Assembly: GCA_964361185.1 (NCBI GenBank)
Contig: CAYHZS010000035.1
Location: forward strand, 1-8,881
DNA from: JBAZYZ01 sp964361185
GTDB lineage: Bacteria > Patescibacteriota > Minisyncoccia > Phycocordibacterales > VMEP01
Direction: 5' to 3'
DNA length: 8,881 nt
In this document: piece after piece, positions 1 to 5,323 of the stretch
Layout of the letters: every line of letters begins with the position of its first letter
Numbering within the stretch: position 1 is the first letter of the stretch
Program-made: the position numbers and the translations under genes
The notes under the pieces: generated by a model
Seen by the model: only the letters and a program-made list of their open reading frames with translations
The model's database searches: none
What the model was told of the DNA's origin: nothing

Positions 1-1319
1 AAAGGGAAGTATTCTTGGGCGATTGTTTCGTTGTAGGCAAAAGGAGAGAGTTCCGGAGGGAAGAATTCTCCGTATTTGTAGATTCTTCCTTTCTTATCAA
101 CATACGGCATATCATTCATATGATTCACGATGCGAGATACAAGATTCAAGTACTCCTCTTTAGAGTATTGTTTATTCAAGATGCAGTATTGTTTGTTGCG
201 GAGGCCGACGCAGCCGAAAAGGTTATTTGATCCATGGCAATTGGTGCTATACAAAACGTTACTCGAGTAGTGCACGGTGATGCAAGAAATAAGCCGGGAA
301 ACATCGATGGTATCGAGTGCTTCATATAGCAGTTCCCCACCCCACCCCGCGCCAGGGCCCGTGTCGTAAGAATCTTTTTCTACAAATCCACCCCAATTTA
401 TAAATTTACAATGCTCTGTTTTGTCGCCGCCAATATCGAAACACCAAACACAGTTTCTAGCATTTCGTACGTGGTCTCCCTTGACGTTAACGCAGTTAAT
501 AAGACCAGCAAATTTATGAATTGATTTTAAATAAACGTCTTCATTAAACTTCCTTTTTAATGACAATAGTTCAGTGTAATTTCCAAGATCGAGGTTCCTG
601 ATCGTCTTTAAATATTCCTCCTTTGGGTATTGAACATTAAAGATGCAGTAATTCTTATTCCTTAAATTTGTGCACCCAAAACAATTTGCGCAGTTGCGGC
701 AATTGTATAGGAAGCTGCCTTCACTACATCCTTCGCAGTATCTGCTATATAGCAATCGATAGCATCTATAGCAGTAAAGGCATTCATAACATAGCTCGCT
801 CTTTTCGATAATGTAGACATCAACTGAATCTTTTGAGTACATTGAGCGGTTCCCGTATAACAACCCTTCGTTCCAGCCACCGCCTGTAAAAAGGTAACAA
901 TCTTTGTTGTTGGAAGCATAATTACAATACTCACTATTTACAGGATTTGTATTGAAAAGAGGTAAGGAAGGAATACGGTAAAGAAGTTCACTGTACTGTT
1001 TAAAAAACGGTTTTGTAAAAGAATACTCTACTCCGTATTCCATTGGATTCCACTCGTCGCTCCACCAATATTTTTGTTTATACACACGATATTTTGAATC
1101 TTCGGAGAACATAGAGACAATATTTTCGTTTGTTGCATCACACTGGCGCTTGTATAAGCTTCGTTCATTTCTCCATGTCATTCTTCTTGTTATTCTGCAC
1201 TCCGGGCACCACGTCGGCGCCGGCACCTGAATTTTCTCGTAAAAATTGAAATCTTCCGCGTCTATAACGAATGAATTGCGACAGTTTTGGCAGGTTTTTG
1301 TCTCTTTCTCTTTAGTCAT
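1..1319 (-). CDS. Cys-rich multi-zinc-ribbon protein, 3' end outside window
   Basis: The minus strand is open from an ATG at 1317-1319 to the left edge, giving 439 codons with no stop, so the C-terminus is missing. The N-terminus has a CQNC pair (C10, C13) and a CPEC pair (C38, C41), which together form a classic four-Cys zinc ribbon. Residues 177-216 then carry CxxC pairs in rapid succession (C177, C180, C183, C186, C195, C198, C207, C210, C213, C216). A module at about 213-240 (FGC, LRNK, YCI, QY, KEEYL) recurs at 368-394. I recognise the overall pattern as a conserved uncharacterised family common in Patescibacteria, and no enzymatic function is known to me. No signal peptide or membrane segment is visible, so it is probably cytosolic and binds several zinc ions. 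The sequence before the ATG holds only a weak AAGGCG, and a palindrome overlapping a TATAAT box lies 36-59 bases upstream. Coding assignment is firm; function is open. Confidence 0.88.
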   Translation of the reverse strand, partial: MTKEKETKTCQNCRNSFVIDAEDFNFYEKIQVPAPTWCPECRITRRMTWRNERSLYKRQCDATNENIVSMFSEDSKYRVYKQKYWWSDEWNPMEYGVEYSFTKPFFKQYSELLYRIPSLPLFNTNPVNSEYCNYASNNKDCYLFTGGGWNEGLLYGNRSMYSKDSVDVYIIEKSELCYECLYCYRCYRLLYSRYCEGCSEGSFLYNCRNCANCFGCTNLRNKNYCIFNVQYPKEEYLKTIRNLDLGNYTELLSLKRKFNEDVYLKSIHKFAGLINCVNVKGDHVRNARNCVWCFDIGGDKTEHCKFINWGGFVEKDSYDTGPGAGWGGELLYEALDTIDVSRLISCITVHYSSNVLYSTNCHGSNNLFGCVGLRNKQYCILNKQYSKEEYLNLVSRIVNHMNDMPYVDKKGRIYKYGEFFPPELSPFAYNETIAQEYFP

Positions 1320-1320
1320 T

Positions 1321-1342
1321 TTGTATTCGCCTTGTATTCGCC
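1321..1342. repeat. 11-bp perfect tandem duplication in zinc-ribbon gene leader
   Basis: TTGTATTCGCC occurs twice with no gap (1321-1331 and 1332-1342), directly before the ATG of the zinc-ribbon gene. On the transcribed strand it reads GGCGAATACAA twice. It may be slippage or a small duplication of the leader; the GGCGAATA core resembles the sequence before the decayed copy at 1505. Confidence 0.8.
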
Positions 1343-1354
1343 GTATCTACTACT

Positions 1355-1378
1355 ATTATATCACAATTGTGATATAAT
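1355..1378. promoter_or_regulatory. Perfect 24-bp palindrome over a TATAAT box; likely operator
   Basis: The half-site ATTATATCACAA is followed immediately by its exact reverse complement, giving 24 bp of perfect dyad symmetry. A perfect 24-bp palindrome is very unlikely by chance in a window this size. Both ends contain TATAAT or its complement, so a -10 box is present in either orientation. On the minus strand TATAAT lies about 36 bases before the zinc-ribbon ATG. No good -35 box is seen 16-18 bp upstream. A dimeric regulator binding across the -10 is the simplest reading; a hairpin with a 10-bp stem and AATT loop is the alternative. Confidence 0.6.
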
Positions 1379-1505
1379 TGGAGTGATTGATAAAAAATGA
1401 TAAAATAGAGAATTCTCCTGGCCTCGTCACCAACAATTTTTTGTTTCGCTTCGCCAGATCTCGCGCAGCGAGACAGTTTTGGTAAATTTTTGTTTCTGAT
1501 TTCAT
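1356..1505 (-). pseudogene. Decayed or truncated second copy of the zinc-ribbon gene start
   Basis: On the minus strand an ATG at 1503-1505 opens a 49-codon frame beginning MKSETKIYQNC, which ends at a TAA at 1356-1358. The intact neighbour begins MTKEKETKTCQNC. Over 27 bases around ETK-QNC the two match at 22 positions, and four of the five differences are transitions. The GCGAATA sequence just before each ATG also matches. After the shared Cys the remnant diverges (it runs into a hairpin, TCTCGC with GCGAGA) and lacks the second CPEC pair. The first Cys of the ribbon is Tyr here. I infer a partial duplication followed by decay, with the live gene's promoter palindrome lying at its 3' end. 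Chance similarity of a short Lys/Cys-rich stretch is the alternative. Confidence 0.4.
1459..1473. other. Small GC-rich hairpin TCTCGC-GCA-GCGAGA
   Basis: A 6-bp perfect stem with a 3-base loop sits inside the decayed gene copy, at the point where similarity to the zinc-ribbon gene stops. There is no clean T-run after it on the minus strand, so it is a poor terminator. It may be the edge of an inserted or recombined segment. Confidence 0.35.
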
Positions 1506-1508
1506 ATT

Positions 1509-1531
1509 TTCTTATTCGCGCGAATTAGAAA
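1509..1531. repeat. Imperfect palindrome related to the hairpin at 1644-1679
   Basis: TTTCTTATTCG and CGAATTAGAAA form an 11-bp stem with one mismatch around a CG centre. The core TTTCTTATTCGC-CGAAT is shared with the longer hairpin at 1644-1679, so the two appear to be copies of one palindromic unit. It lies immediately upstream of the ATG of the decayed copy at 1505. Confidence 0.5.
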
Positions 1532-1643
1532 TGGTAACAACGAGTTGTCTAATGATATTGTTTTATGTCGGTCATGTCTTGCGCTTATTTTATTATACTA
1601 ATCAATCATATCATACCCATTAAACTACTATTATTATAATTTA

Positions 1644-1679
1644 TCATACTTTCTTATTCGCACGAATAAGAAAGTATGA
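1644..1679 (-). terminator. Perfect 17-bp stem hairpin downstream of dehydrogenase gene
   Basis: Arms 1644-1660 and 1663-1679 are exactly complementary over 17 bases around a CA centre (the real loop would be a few bases wider). The hairpin starts 34 bases past the dehydrogenase stop codon on the minus strand. It is followed there by ATAAATTATAATAATAG, which is AT-rich but not a true T-run. A transcript-end structure is the likeliest role. Because its core recurs at 1509-1531, a repetitive palindromic element is also possible. Confidence 0.5.
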
Positions 1680-1712
1680 CGAAAACGATCAATTATGAGC
1701 TCCGTTTAGATT

Positions 1713-2867
1713 CTAAAACGCAGTTTTTTTATGCTTCATTTTCTCTCCAATCTTTCTTAAGGCAATTTCCATCGCAACTCGGCGCGGATTTCTCTTTTGT
1801 TTTTTGCTTTCAGTCATCACGAGCCGCGTGGTCTTTCTAATTTTTTCCTTAACTAACTCAAACATCTTTTTGGGGCTGTAGCCGCGGTATTCGGCGTAGG
1901 AAGAAATAACTCCGCCGGCATTGGCTACGAAATCCGGCACAATCATAATCCCCTTCTCAAATAATTCCTGCTCAACATTCTCGCGCATTGGGATATTCGC
2001 GCCTTCCACGATAATTTTGGCCCGAATCATATTTTTATTTGAATCATTAATAACGTCTGTCACGGAGGCCGGAATAAGCACATCCACCGGCAAAGACCAA
2101 AAATCCCGAATTCCTATCTTTAATTTCGGGAGTATCTCGTCCACGAAACATTTTTTTTCTTTGGCGCATTTTTTTCTGCGAATAATATTGGCAACAGTTT
2201 TGGCATTAAACCCCTCTTTTGAATATATTGCTCCGCTGCTGTCCGTAAGCGCCACAACTTTCGCGTCCATCTTTGTCAAAAACTTATACGCAAAAGCGCC
2301 AACATTGCCGAAGCCATGAATGGCCACTGTGGATTTTTTAATGTCAATATGAGCGGCTTCCAAGGCCACGGCTACGGCTTGGGCAATCCCAAAACCGGTG
2401 CTGCCCAACTCGTGCGGAAGGCCGCACTTTTTATTGCCGTTCGGTGACTTTACGCAAAAATTTGCCGGTTTGCCTGTTGCCGAACGCCAATCGCCTACTG
2501 CCTCAACAAACCACTTCATTTCCCGCTCGCCGGTATTCACGTCCGGCCCGGCAATGTATTTTTGAGGAATAAACGGTTTTATTGCTCTGGCAAAATTTTG
2601 CACAAATTGCTTTTTTAATTTATCCGAACCGCCACGCCATACAATCCCAGCTTTTGCTCCGCCGAAGGGAATTCCAGCTAAAGCGTTTTTCCAAGTCATT
2701 GTCCGCGCCAAACGAAAAACTTCTTCTGTGGTTACATTGGCCGTCATCCTAATCCCGCCTTTGCCCGGCCCCAGGGCAGTATTATCAATCACTAAAAATC
2801 CCTCCATTCCGATTTTTGGATCATAAACGCGCACAACGTATTCGGGACCAAATTTATCTTTTTCCAT
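1713..2867 (-). CDS. gdhA: Glu/Leu/Phe/Val-type dehydrogenase, probable glutamate dehydrogenase
   Basis: The enzyme would interconvert glutamate with 2-oxoglutarate and ammonia using a nicotinamide cofactor in the cytosol. Numbering is from a possible TTG at 2891; the ATG at 2865-2867 (codon 9, giving 384 residues) is the more likely start, and neither has a clear Shine-Dalgarno. Substrate-domain motifs are GPGKGGIRM (41-49), MTWKNALAGIPFGGAKAG (65-82, with the substrate Lys at 68 and the catalytic Lys at 80) and PDVNT (116-120, catalytic Asp 117). PDVNT favours glutamate over leucine dehydrogenases. The Rossmann domain shows GFGNVG (193-198) with Asp217 after the second strand, which is compatible with NAD use. 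EGANIP (297-302) and NAGGVISSYAEY (324-335) close the active site; most glutamate dehydrogenases have EGANGPT, so the Ile-Pro is a variant. It is shorter than the typical hexameric form of about 420-450 residues but all key residues are present. Confidence 0.9.
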   Translation of the reverse strand: MEKDKFGPEYVVRVYDPKIGMEGFLVIDNTALGPGKGGIRMTANVTTEEVFRLARTMTWKNALAGIPFGGAKAGIVWRGGSDKLKKQFVQNFARAIKPFIPQKYIAGPDVNTGEREMKWFVEAVGDWRSATGKPANFCVKSPNGNKKCGLPHELGSTGFGIAQAVAVALEAAHIDIKKSTVAIHGFGNVGAFAYKFLTKMDAKVVALTDSSGAIYSKEGFNAKTVANIIRRKKCAKEKKCFVDEILPKLKIGIRDFWSLPVDVLIPASVTDVINDSNKNMIRAKIIVEGANIPMRENVEQELFEKGIMIVPDFVANAGGVISSYAEYRGYSPKKMFELVKEKIRKTTRLVMTESKKQKRNPRRVAMEIALRKIGEKMKHKKTAF

Positions 2868-2924
2868 ATCAGTTATAATAAAATACCACAATAAAATATA
2901 TAATAATATAATACAAAAATTGTT

Positions 2925-2948
2925 CTATAACAGCGATCGCTGTTATAG
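2925..2948 (-). terminator. Perfect 24-bp palindrome with GCGATCGC core, probable terminator
   Basis: Half-site CTATAACAGCGA is followed by its exact reverse complement. As RNA it gives a 10-bp stem with a GATC loop, starting 31 bases past the HD-gene stop. On the minus strand it is followed by AACAATTTTTG, a short T-run slightly offset from the stem. This fits an intrinsic terminator of the HD operon. Its position just upstream of the dehydrogenase also allows an operator role. Confidence 0.5.
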
Positions 2949-2959
2949 CGCCGGTTTTA

Positions 2960-2975
2960 CGATTAACCGATTAAC
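2960..2975. repeat. 8-bp tandem repeat CGATTAAC x2
   Basis: CGATTAAC occurs at 2960-2967 and again at 2968-2975, between the HD-gene stop and the GCGATCGC palindrome. It is short and may be incidental. Confidence 0.45.
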
Positions 2976-2979
2976 AACG

Positions 2980-3525
2980 TTATAAGCCTAATTCATTATA
3001 AATTTTCTGCATTGCCTTAAGGCCGACACTGATAAATTCTTCAAGCGGCATGTTTAAATATTGTTCGCATTTTTTGATTATTTCGCGGTTTACGCCTCTG
3101 GCAAATGCTTTTTCGCCAAACCGATTCAGGATATTTTCCGAGGTGAGATCAACAAGTTTTTTAGACGGTAATACGAGTGTTGCCGCGACAATAAGTCCGG
3201 TTAGCGGATCGCAAACGTAAAGGGATTTAGCCATCAAAGTCTCTGGCGCAATACCGTGCGCTTCGTTATGGGCTTTCACTGCCTCGCAAATTTCCTTATC
3301 AAACCCCAATTCCTCAAGTATTTTCGCGCCGACCAAAGAATGTTCTCGCGGATTATCTTTGGTTTTTTCGTAATCTATGTCGTGTAAAAGCCCGGCTGTT
3401 CCCCATTTTTCTTCGTCTTCACCAAAATGTTCGGCTAATCCCTCCATAATCGCCTTCACCGCCAAGGAGTGTTTGATTAAATTATGGTTGGAAACGTGAT
3501 TTTTAAGGAGTTCTATGTTTTCCAT
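2980..3525 (-). CDS. HD-domain (HDIG-type) metal-dependent phosphohydrolase
   Basis: A 181-residue single-domain protein. The metal-binding series of the HD superfamily is complete: His19 (IKHSLAV), His48-Asp49 (LLHDIDYE), His62 (REHSLVG), His86 (KAHNEAHG) and Asp106 (VCDPLTGL). Such proteins hydrolyse phosphate esters, often of nucleotides, and act in the cytosol; the substrate cannot be told from sequence. The length and the REHSLVGAKIL and NEAHG segments match the small stand-alone HDIG hydrolases. It overlaps the upstream gene by 13 bases: its ATG sits inside that gene's last codons and no Shine-Dalgarno precedes it, so translation is probably coupled. A palindromic terminator-like structure follows the stop. 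Confidence 0.88.
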   Translation of the reverse strand: MENIELLKNHVSNHNLIKHSLAVKAIMEGLAEHFGEDEEKWGTAGLLHDIDYEKTKDNPREHSLVGAKILEELGFDKEICEAVKAHNEAHGIAPETLMAKSLYVCDPLTGLIVAATLVLPSKKLVDLTSENILNRFGEKAFARGVNREIIKKCEQYLNMPLEEFISVGLKAMQKIYNELGL

Positions 3526-4139
3526 TGCGTTATCTTGCCGATTTTTATTTCAATTGGGTCCGCGCGACGCAAGCCAGCAAGCATTTTGCGGGTTAAAATC
3601 GGATAGTGAGGCATTGCGTCCAGCGCCTCGGAAATATACCATAAATTTTCTTCCGTCGTCATCCACCCGCGGCTTTTAAATTTTCTCAAATCAAACGGCT
3701 TGGAAAAACTGCGCAAGGTCTTTTTGCCGTCGTCCAAAAAATATTCGTGGAAATAGGACATTGTCAGTTCGCGCACGGTTTTATACACCGGTTCGCGATA
3801 CCTCAAAACCCCGTGATTTGTTTTGCTTATCGCGCCCCAATGGCCGTAGTGCTTGAAAAGCGCTAAAACATGATCCTGGTCCCGCTCTACTGATTTCAAA
3901 TCCAGAAGCAACGGCCGTTCTCCATTAAACCACAGAGTGGCCGCCGCGAACATTGCTCCCTCAATGCACTGCGCCTTCCATTCCCGAAGCACGCGGCGCG
4001 GAGACATGCAGGTTTTCCCGCTTTTTTCAAAATTTATCGGAATTTTCTCAAGAAAATCCTGGATTTTCTTCGGAGTGTTCAATTTCCTGAATATTTTCAG
4101 TTCTTTGGAGTTAAAAACATTCCACAGCTGCATAGACAT
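3513..4139 (-). CDS. Conserved protein with transglutaminase-like Cys/His arrangement
   Basis: A 208-residue protein. The conserved-looking core is QCIEGA (Cys58), DQDHVLALF (His90), WGAISKTNHGVLRYREPVY (101-119) and SYFHEYF (128-134). A Cys at the start of a helix, a His about 30 residues later and then an Asn/Asp is the order seen in transglutaminase/papain-like folds, so a thiol-dependent activity is possible. I recall similar proteins as a widespread conserved family without assigned function, so the fold is an inference. No signal peptide or membrane segment is visible. Two starts are possible, ATG at 4139 or two codons later at 4133; neither has a Shine-Dalgarno. The stop overlaps the HD-gene start, so the two proteins probably act together or at least are co-produced. 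Confidence 0.75.
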   Translation of the reverse strand: MSMQLWNVFNSKELKIFRKLNTPKKIQDFLEKIPINFEKSGKTCMSPRRVLREWKAQCIEGAMFAAATLWFNGERPLLLDLKSVERDQDHVLALFKHYGHWGAISKTNHGVLRYREPVYKTVRELTMSYFHEYFLDDGKKTLRSFSKPFDLRKFKSRGWMTTEENLWYISEALDAMPHYPILTRKMLAGLRRADPIEIKIGKITQWKT

Positions 4140-4161
4140 CTATAAAAAAGTGATTTATATT
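4133..4161 (+). promoter_or_regulatory. Sigma70-like promoter for the 65-residue protein
   Basis: TAGACA (4133-4138) and TATATT (4156-4161) are separated by 17 bp and lie about 30 bases before the ATG at 4192. The -35 box overlaps the first codons of the divergent gene. Confidence 0.4.
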
Positions 4162-4191
4162 TAGCATAGCACATTTTTGAGGAGCCATAAT

Positions 4192-4389
4192 ATGACTATT
4201 GAAGAATTCAAACTCGCGGCAGTCTCTACGGATTTCTCCGACGCGGAAGTAAAAAAACTGCTTAAGGAGGTCAAGATCACGGATAAGAAAGATGTTCACG
4301 AACTAGTCACTCTTCTCCGCAAACATCGTCCTCAAATCTACCAAGAACTAGACCGGGCCTACGCAGCCCACCGCAGCCGCCCCAAATAA
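4192..4389 (+). CDS. Small hypothetical protein, 65 residues
   Basis: The ATG at 4192 is chosen over an in-frame TTG at 4177 because GAGGAG lies 7 bases before it, an ideal ribosome-binding site; the TTG would put that site inside the gene. The product is highly charged and predicted mostly helical (roughly EEFKLAAV, DAEVKKLLKEV, KDVHELVTLLRKH, QIYQELDRAYAAH). It has no Cys, no membrane segment and no signal peptide. I do not recognise the family. The gene is divergent from the transglutaminase-like gene, has a plausible promoter and is followed by its own hairpin terminator. It is therefore probably an independent unit; a small DNA- or protein-binding role is possible but unsupported. Confidence 0.75.
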   Translation: MTIEEFKLAAVSTDFSDAEVKKLLKEVKITDKKDVHELVTLLRKHRPQIYQELDRAYAAHRSRPK

Positions 4390-4400
4390 ATAAGGCGGCT
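4375..4400 (+). terminator. Rho-independent terminator overlapping stop codon
   Basis: AGCCGCC (4375-4381) pairs with GGCGGCT (4394-4400) across a 12-base AT-rich loop that contains the TAA stop, followed by TTTCTTGTCT. It ends the 65-residue gene and has no T-run in the opposite direction. Confidence 0.6.
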
Positions 4401-4438
4401 TTCTTGTCTAAATATGTCTTGATGTCTTGGCTTGCCGC

Positions 4439-4461
4439 GGCTCATTTCCACTATTTGAGCC
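4439..4461 (-). terminator. Weak hairpin downstream of DUF1653 gene
   Basis: GGCTCA (4439-4444) and TGAGCC (4456-4461) form a 6-bp stem 7 bases past the DUF1653 stop on the minus strand. There is no T-run after it, so termination here is uncertain. Confidence 0.25.
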
Positions 4462-4468
4462 CCAGGAA

Positions 4469-4687
4469 TTATTCGCCGATATATCTAAATCTTGGCACTT
4501 TCTTCCCGCCAACCTCTACTTCCTCCGTGAACATTTTAAGCGGCCGCGCCCATAATTCGCCTTCGCCATACAACCCCTGATACACCACCATTTCTTCAAG
4601 GGTTTCGCTATGTTTTGCTATGCCAATAACGCGGTATTTATTTCCCCTGAAATGTTCGTATATTCCGGGTTTTATTTTGTTTTCCAT
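4469..4687 (-). CDS. DUF1653 family protein, 72 residues
   Basis: The protein starts MENKIKPGIYEHFRG at the ATG of 4685-4687. The pattern GIYEHFRGNKYRVIGIAKHSE, EEMVVYQGLYG, ELWARPLKMF, and a closing VPRFRYI is that of DUF1653, a small all-beta family of unknown function. The length matches the family. The frame stays open further upstream to 4801, but that extension overlaps the Nudix gene and has no family similarity, so the internal ATG is taken as the true start. It lies 34 bases after the Nudix stop in the same direction, so the two are likely co-transcribed. No Shine-Dalgarno is visible; a hairpin at 4703-4722 lies between them. Confidence 0.85.
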   Translation of the reverse strand: MENKIKPGIYEHFRGNKYRVIGIAKHSETLEEMVVYQGLYGEGELWARPLKMFTEEVEVGGKKVPRFRYIGE

Positions 4688-4702
4688 AGCGTTTTTGATT
4701 TT

Positions 4703-4722
4703 ATTCCTGCGTCCGCAGGAAT
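4703..4722. repeat. Perfect palindromic hairpin between Nudix and DUF1653 genes
   Basis: ATTCCTGCG and CGCAGGAAT form a perfect 9-bp stem around TC, touching the Nudix stop codon. It is followed on the minus strand by AAAATCAAAAAC, not a T-run, so it is not a standard terminator. It could be a REP-like unit, a stabiliser of the upstream message or a control of DUF1653 translation. Confidence 0.6.
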
Positions 4723-5216
4723 CAGCTAAAACGCTGCCATTCGGATCTTTTGCCGTTTCTCTTATTTTCAACCATCGCCAACTCATCATAGATTCCGTCA
4801 ATCAATTGATAACCTTTCGCTTCTTCTAAACTTACCCAGGCGTATTGGTCTGATTCTTCCGGCTGTAATTTAATCTCTCCCGAAACATAATCCGCCATGC
4901 AGGAAATGACGAGCGAGGGGCTGCCGTCAGCGTGCACGGTCGCCAAACTCGTCACATATTCAATATGATCTATATCAATTCCGACTTCCTCTTTTACTTC
5001 TCTCCGCAAAGTTCGCTCCAAAACATTGTACCAATAATGCTCCGTGTCTTTCGGCAACTGGAGATAATCATTGGTTTCCATTTTGCCGCCAGGCACTGTC
5101 CACATTCCAGGAAATCTTTTTTTGTTCGGCGACCGCCGGGTAATCAAATACTTGCCGTCTTTGATAATAATAGCGGTAATCGCCACTTCGTGAAGATGTT
5201 GGTTTTTATCCTCCAT
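4722..5216 (-). CDS. Nudix hydrolase with an insertion in the Nudix box
   Basis: A 164-residue protein, predicted to hydrolyse a nucleoside diphosphate linked to another group, with Mg or Mn. The fold is indicated by VAITAIIIKDGKYLITRRS (11-29), FPGMWTVPGGK (35-45) and the second half of the Nudix box, REVKEEVGI (72-80, with metal ligands Glu73, Glu76 and Glu77). The canonical box has 14 residues from its first Gly to this Arg. Here the distance from Gly44 is 28, so about 14 extra residues (around 48-64, NDYLQLPKDTEHYWYN) are inserted. Substrate is unknown; oxidised or non-canonical nucleotides are the usual guess. The ATG is at 5214-5216. TATAAT on the minus strand (5223-5228) is only 6 bases upstream, so the mRNA may be leaderless. 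It heads a probable two-gene operon with DUF1653. Confidence 0.88.
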   Translation of the reverse strand: MEDKNQHLHEVAITAIIIKDGKYLITRRSPNKKRFPGMWTVPGGKMETNDYLQLPKDTEHYWYNVLERTLRREVKEEVGIDIDHIEYVTSLATVHADGSPSLVISCMADYVSGEIKLQPEESDQYAWVSLEEAKGYQLIDGIYDELAMVENKRNGKRSEWQRFS

Positions 5217-5222
5217 AAATAA

Positions 5223-5228
5223 ATTATA
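5223..5228 (-). promoter_or_regulatory. TATAAT box very close to Nudix start
   Basis: The minus strand reads TATAAT here, six bases before the Nudix ATG, which would place transcription start at or next to the ATG. No matching -35 box is seen, so this is tentative. Confidence 0.3.
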
Positions 5229-5271
5229 TTACATTATTGAAAACGCGCATACTGCGGCATTATCACTTCCC

Positions 5272-5301
5272 TTGCAATATCAACTAAAACTGCTATATAA
5301 T
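5272..5301 (+). promoter_or_regulatory. Sigma70-like promoter of the high-GC gene
   Basis: TTGCAA (5272-5277) and a consensus TATAAT (5296-5301) are 18 bp apart, 22 bases before the TTG start codon. Confidence 0.6.
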
Positions 5302-5312
5302 CTCGGCAGATT

Positions 5313-5320
5313 GGAGGTGA
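5313..5320 (+). promoter_or_regulatory. Strong Shine-Dalgarno setting a TTG start
   Basis: GGAGGTGA is nearly fully complementary to the 16S rRNA 3' end. Its GGAGG ends 6 bases before the TTG at 5324, and no ATG start competes at that spacing. It fixes TTG as the start. Confidence 0.75.
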
Positions 5321-5323
5321 CAA

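Larger units (their letters stand above)
1380..1712. other. Intergenic region without an intact gene
   Basis: Between the zinc-ribbon gene and the dehydrogenase there is no intact gene. The stretch holds the decayed gene start, the small GC hairpin and the two related palindromes listed separately. It also has a second run resembling the promoter side of the zinc-ribbon gene: TATAATAATAGTAGT on the minus strand near 1622-1638, compared with TATAATAGTAGTAG near 1350-1363. The whole region reads like degenerate repeats of one leader. Confidence 0.5.

Noticed and set aside
15..230. Plus-strand frame of 71 residues
   Set aside because: Antisense to the zinc-ribbon gene, with no ribosome-binding site or recognisable domain.
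662..934. 90-residue minus-strand frame
   Set aside because: It overlaps in another frame the much longer zinc-ribbon gene, whose Cys pattern is clearly real.
1407..1417. GAGAATTCTC palindrome at 1408-1417
   Set aside because: Ten-base palindromes are expected by chance and this one has no positional logic.
1921..2319. 132-residue plus-strand frame
   Set aside because: Antisense shadow of the dehydrogenase, whose catalytic motifs are intact across this stretch.
4688..4801. Longer DUF1653 protein of 110 residues starting at 4801
   Set aside because: The extra N-terminal residues lie inside the Nudix coding region and the intergenic hairpin, read in another frame, and have no family similarity. 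The internal ATG at 4687 starts exactly at the conserved domain.
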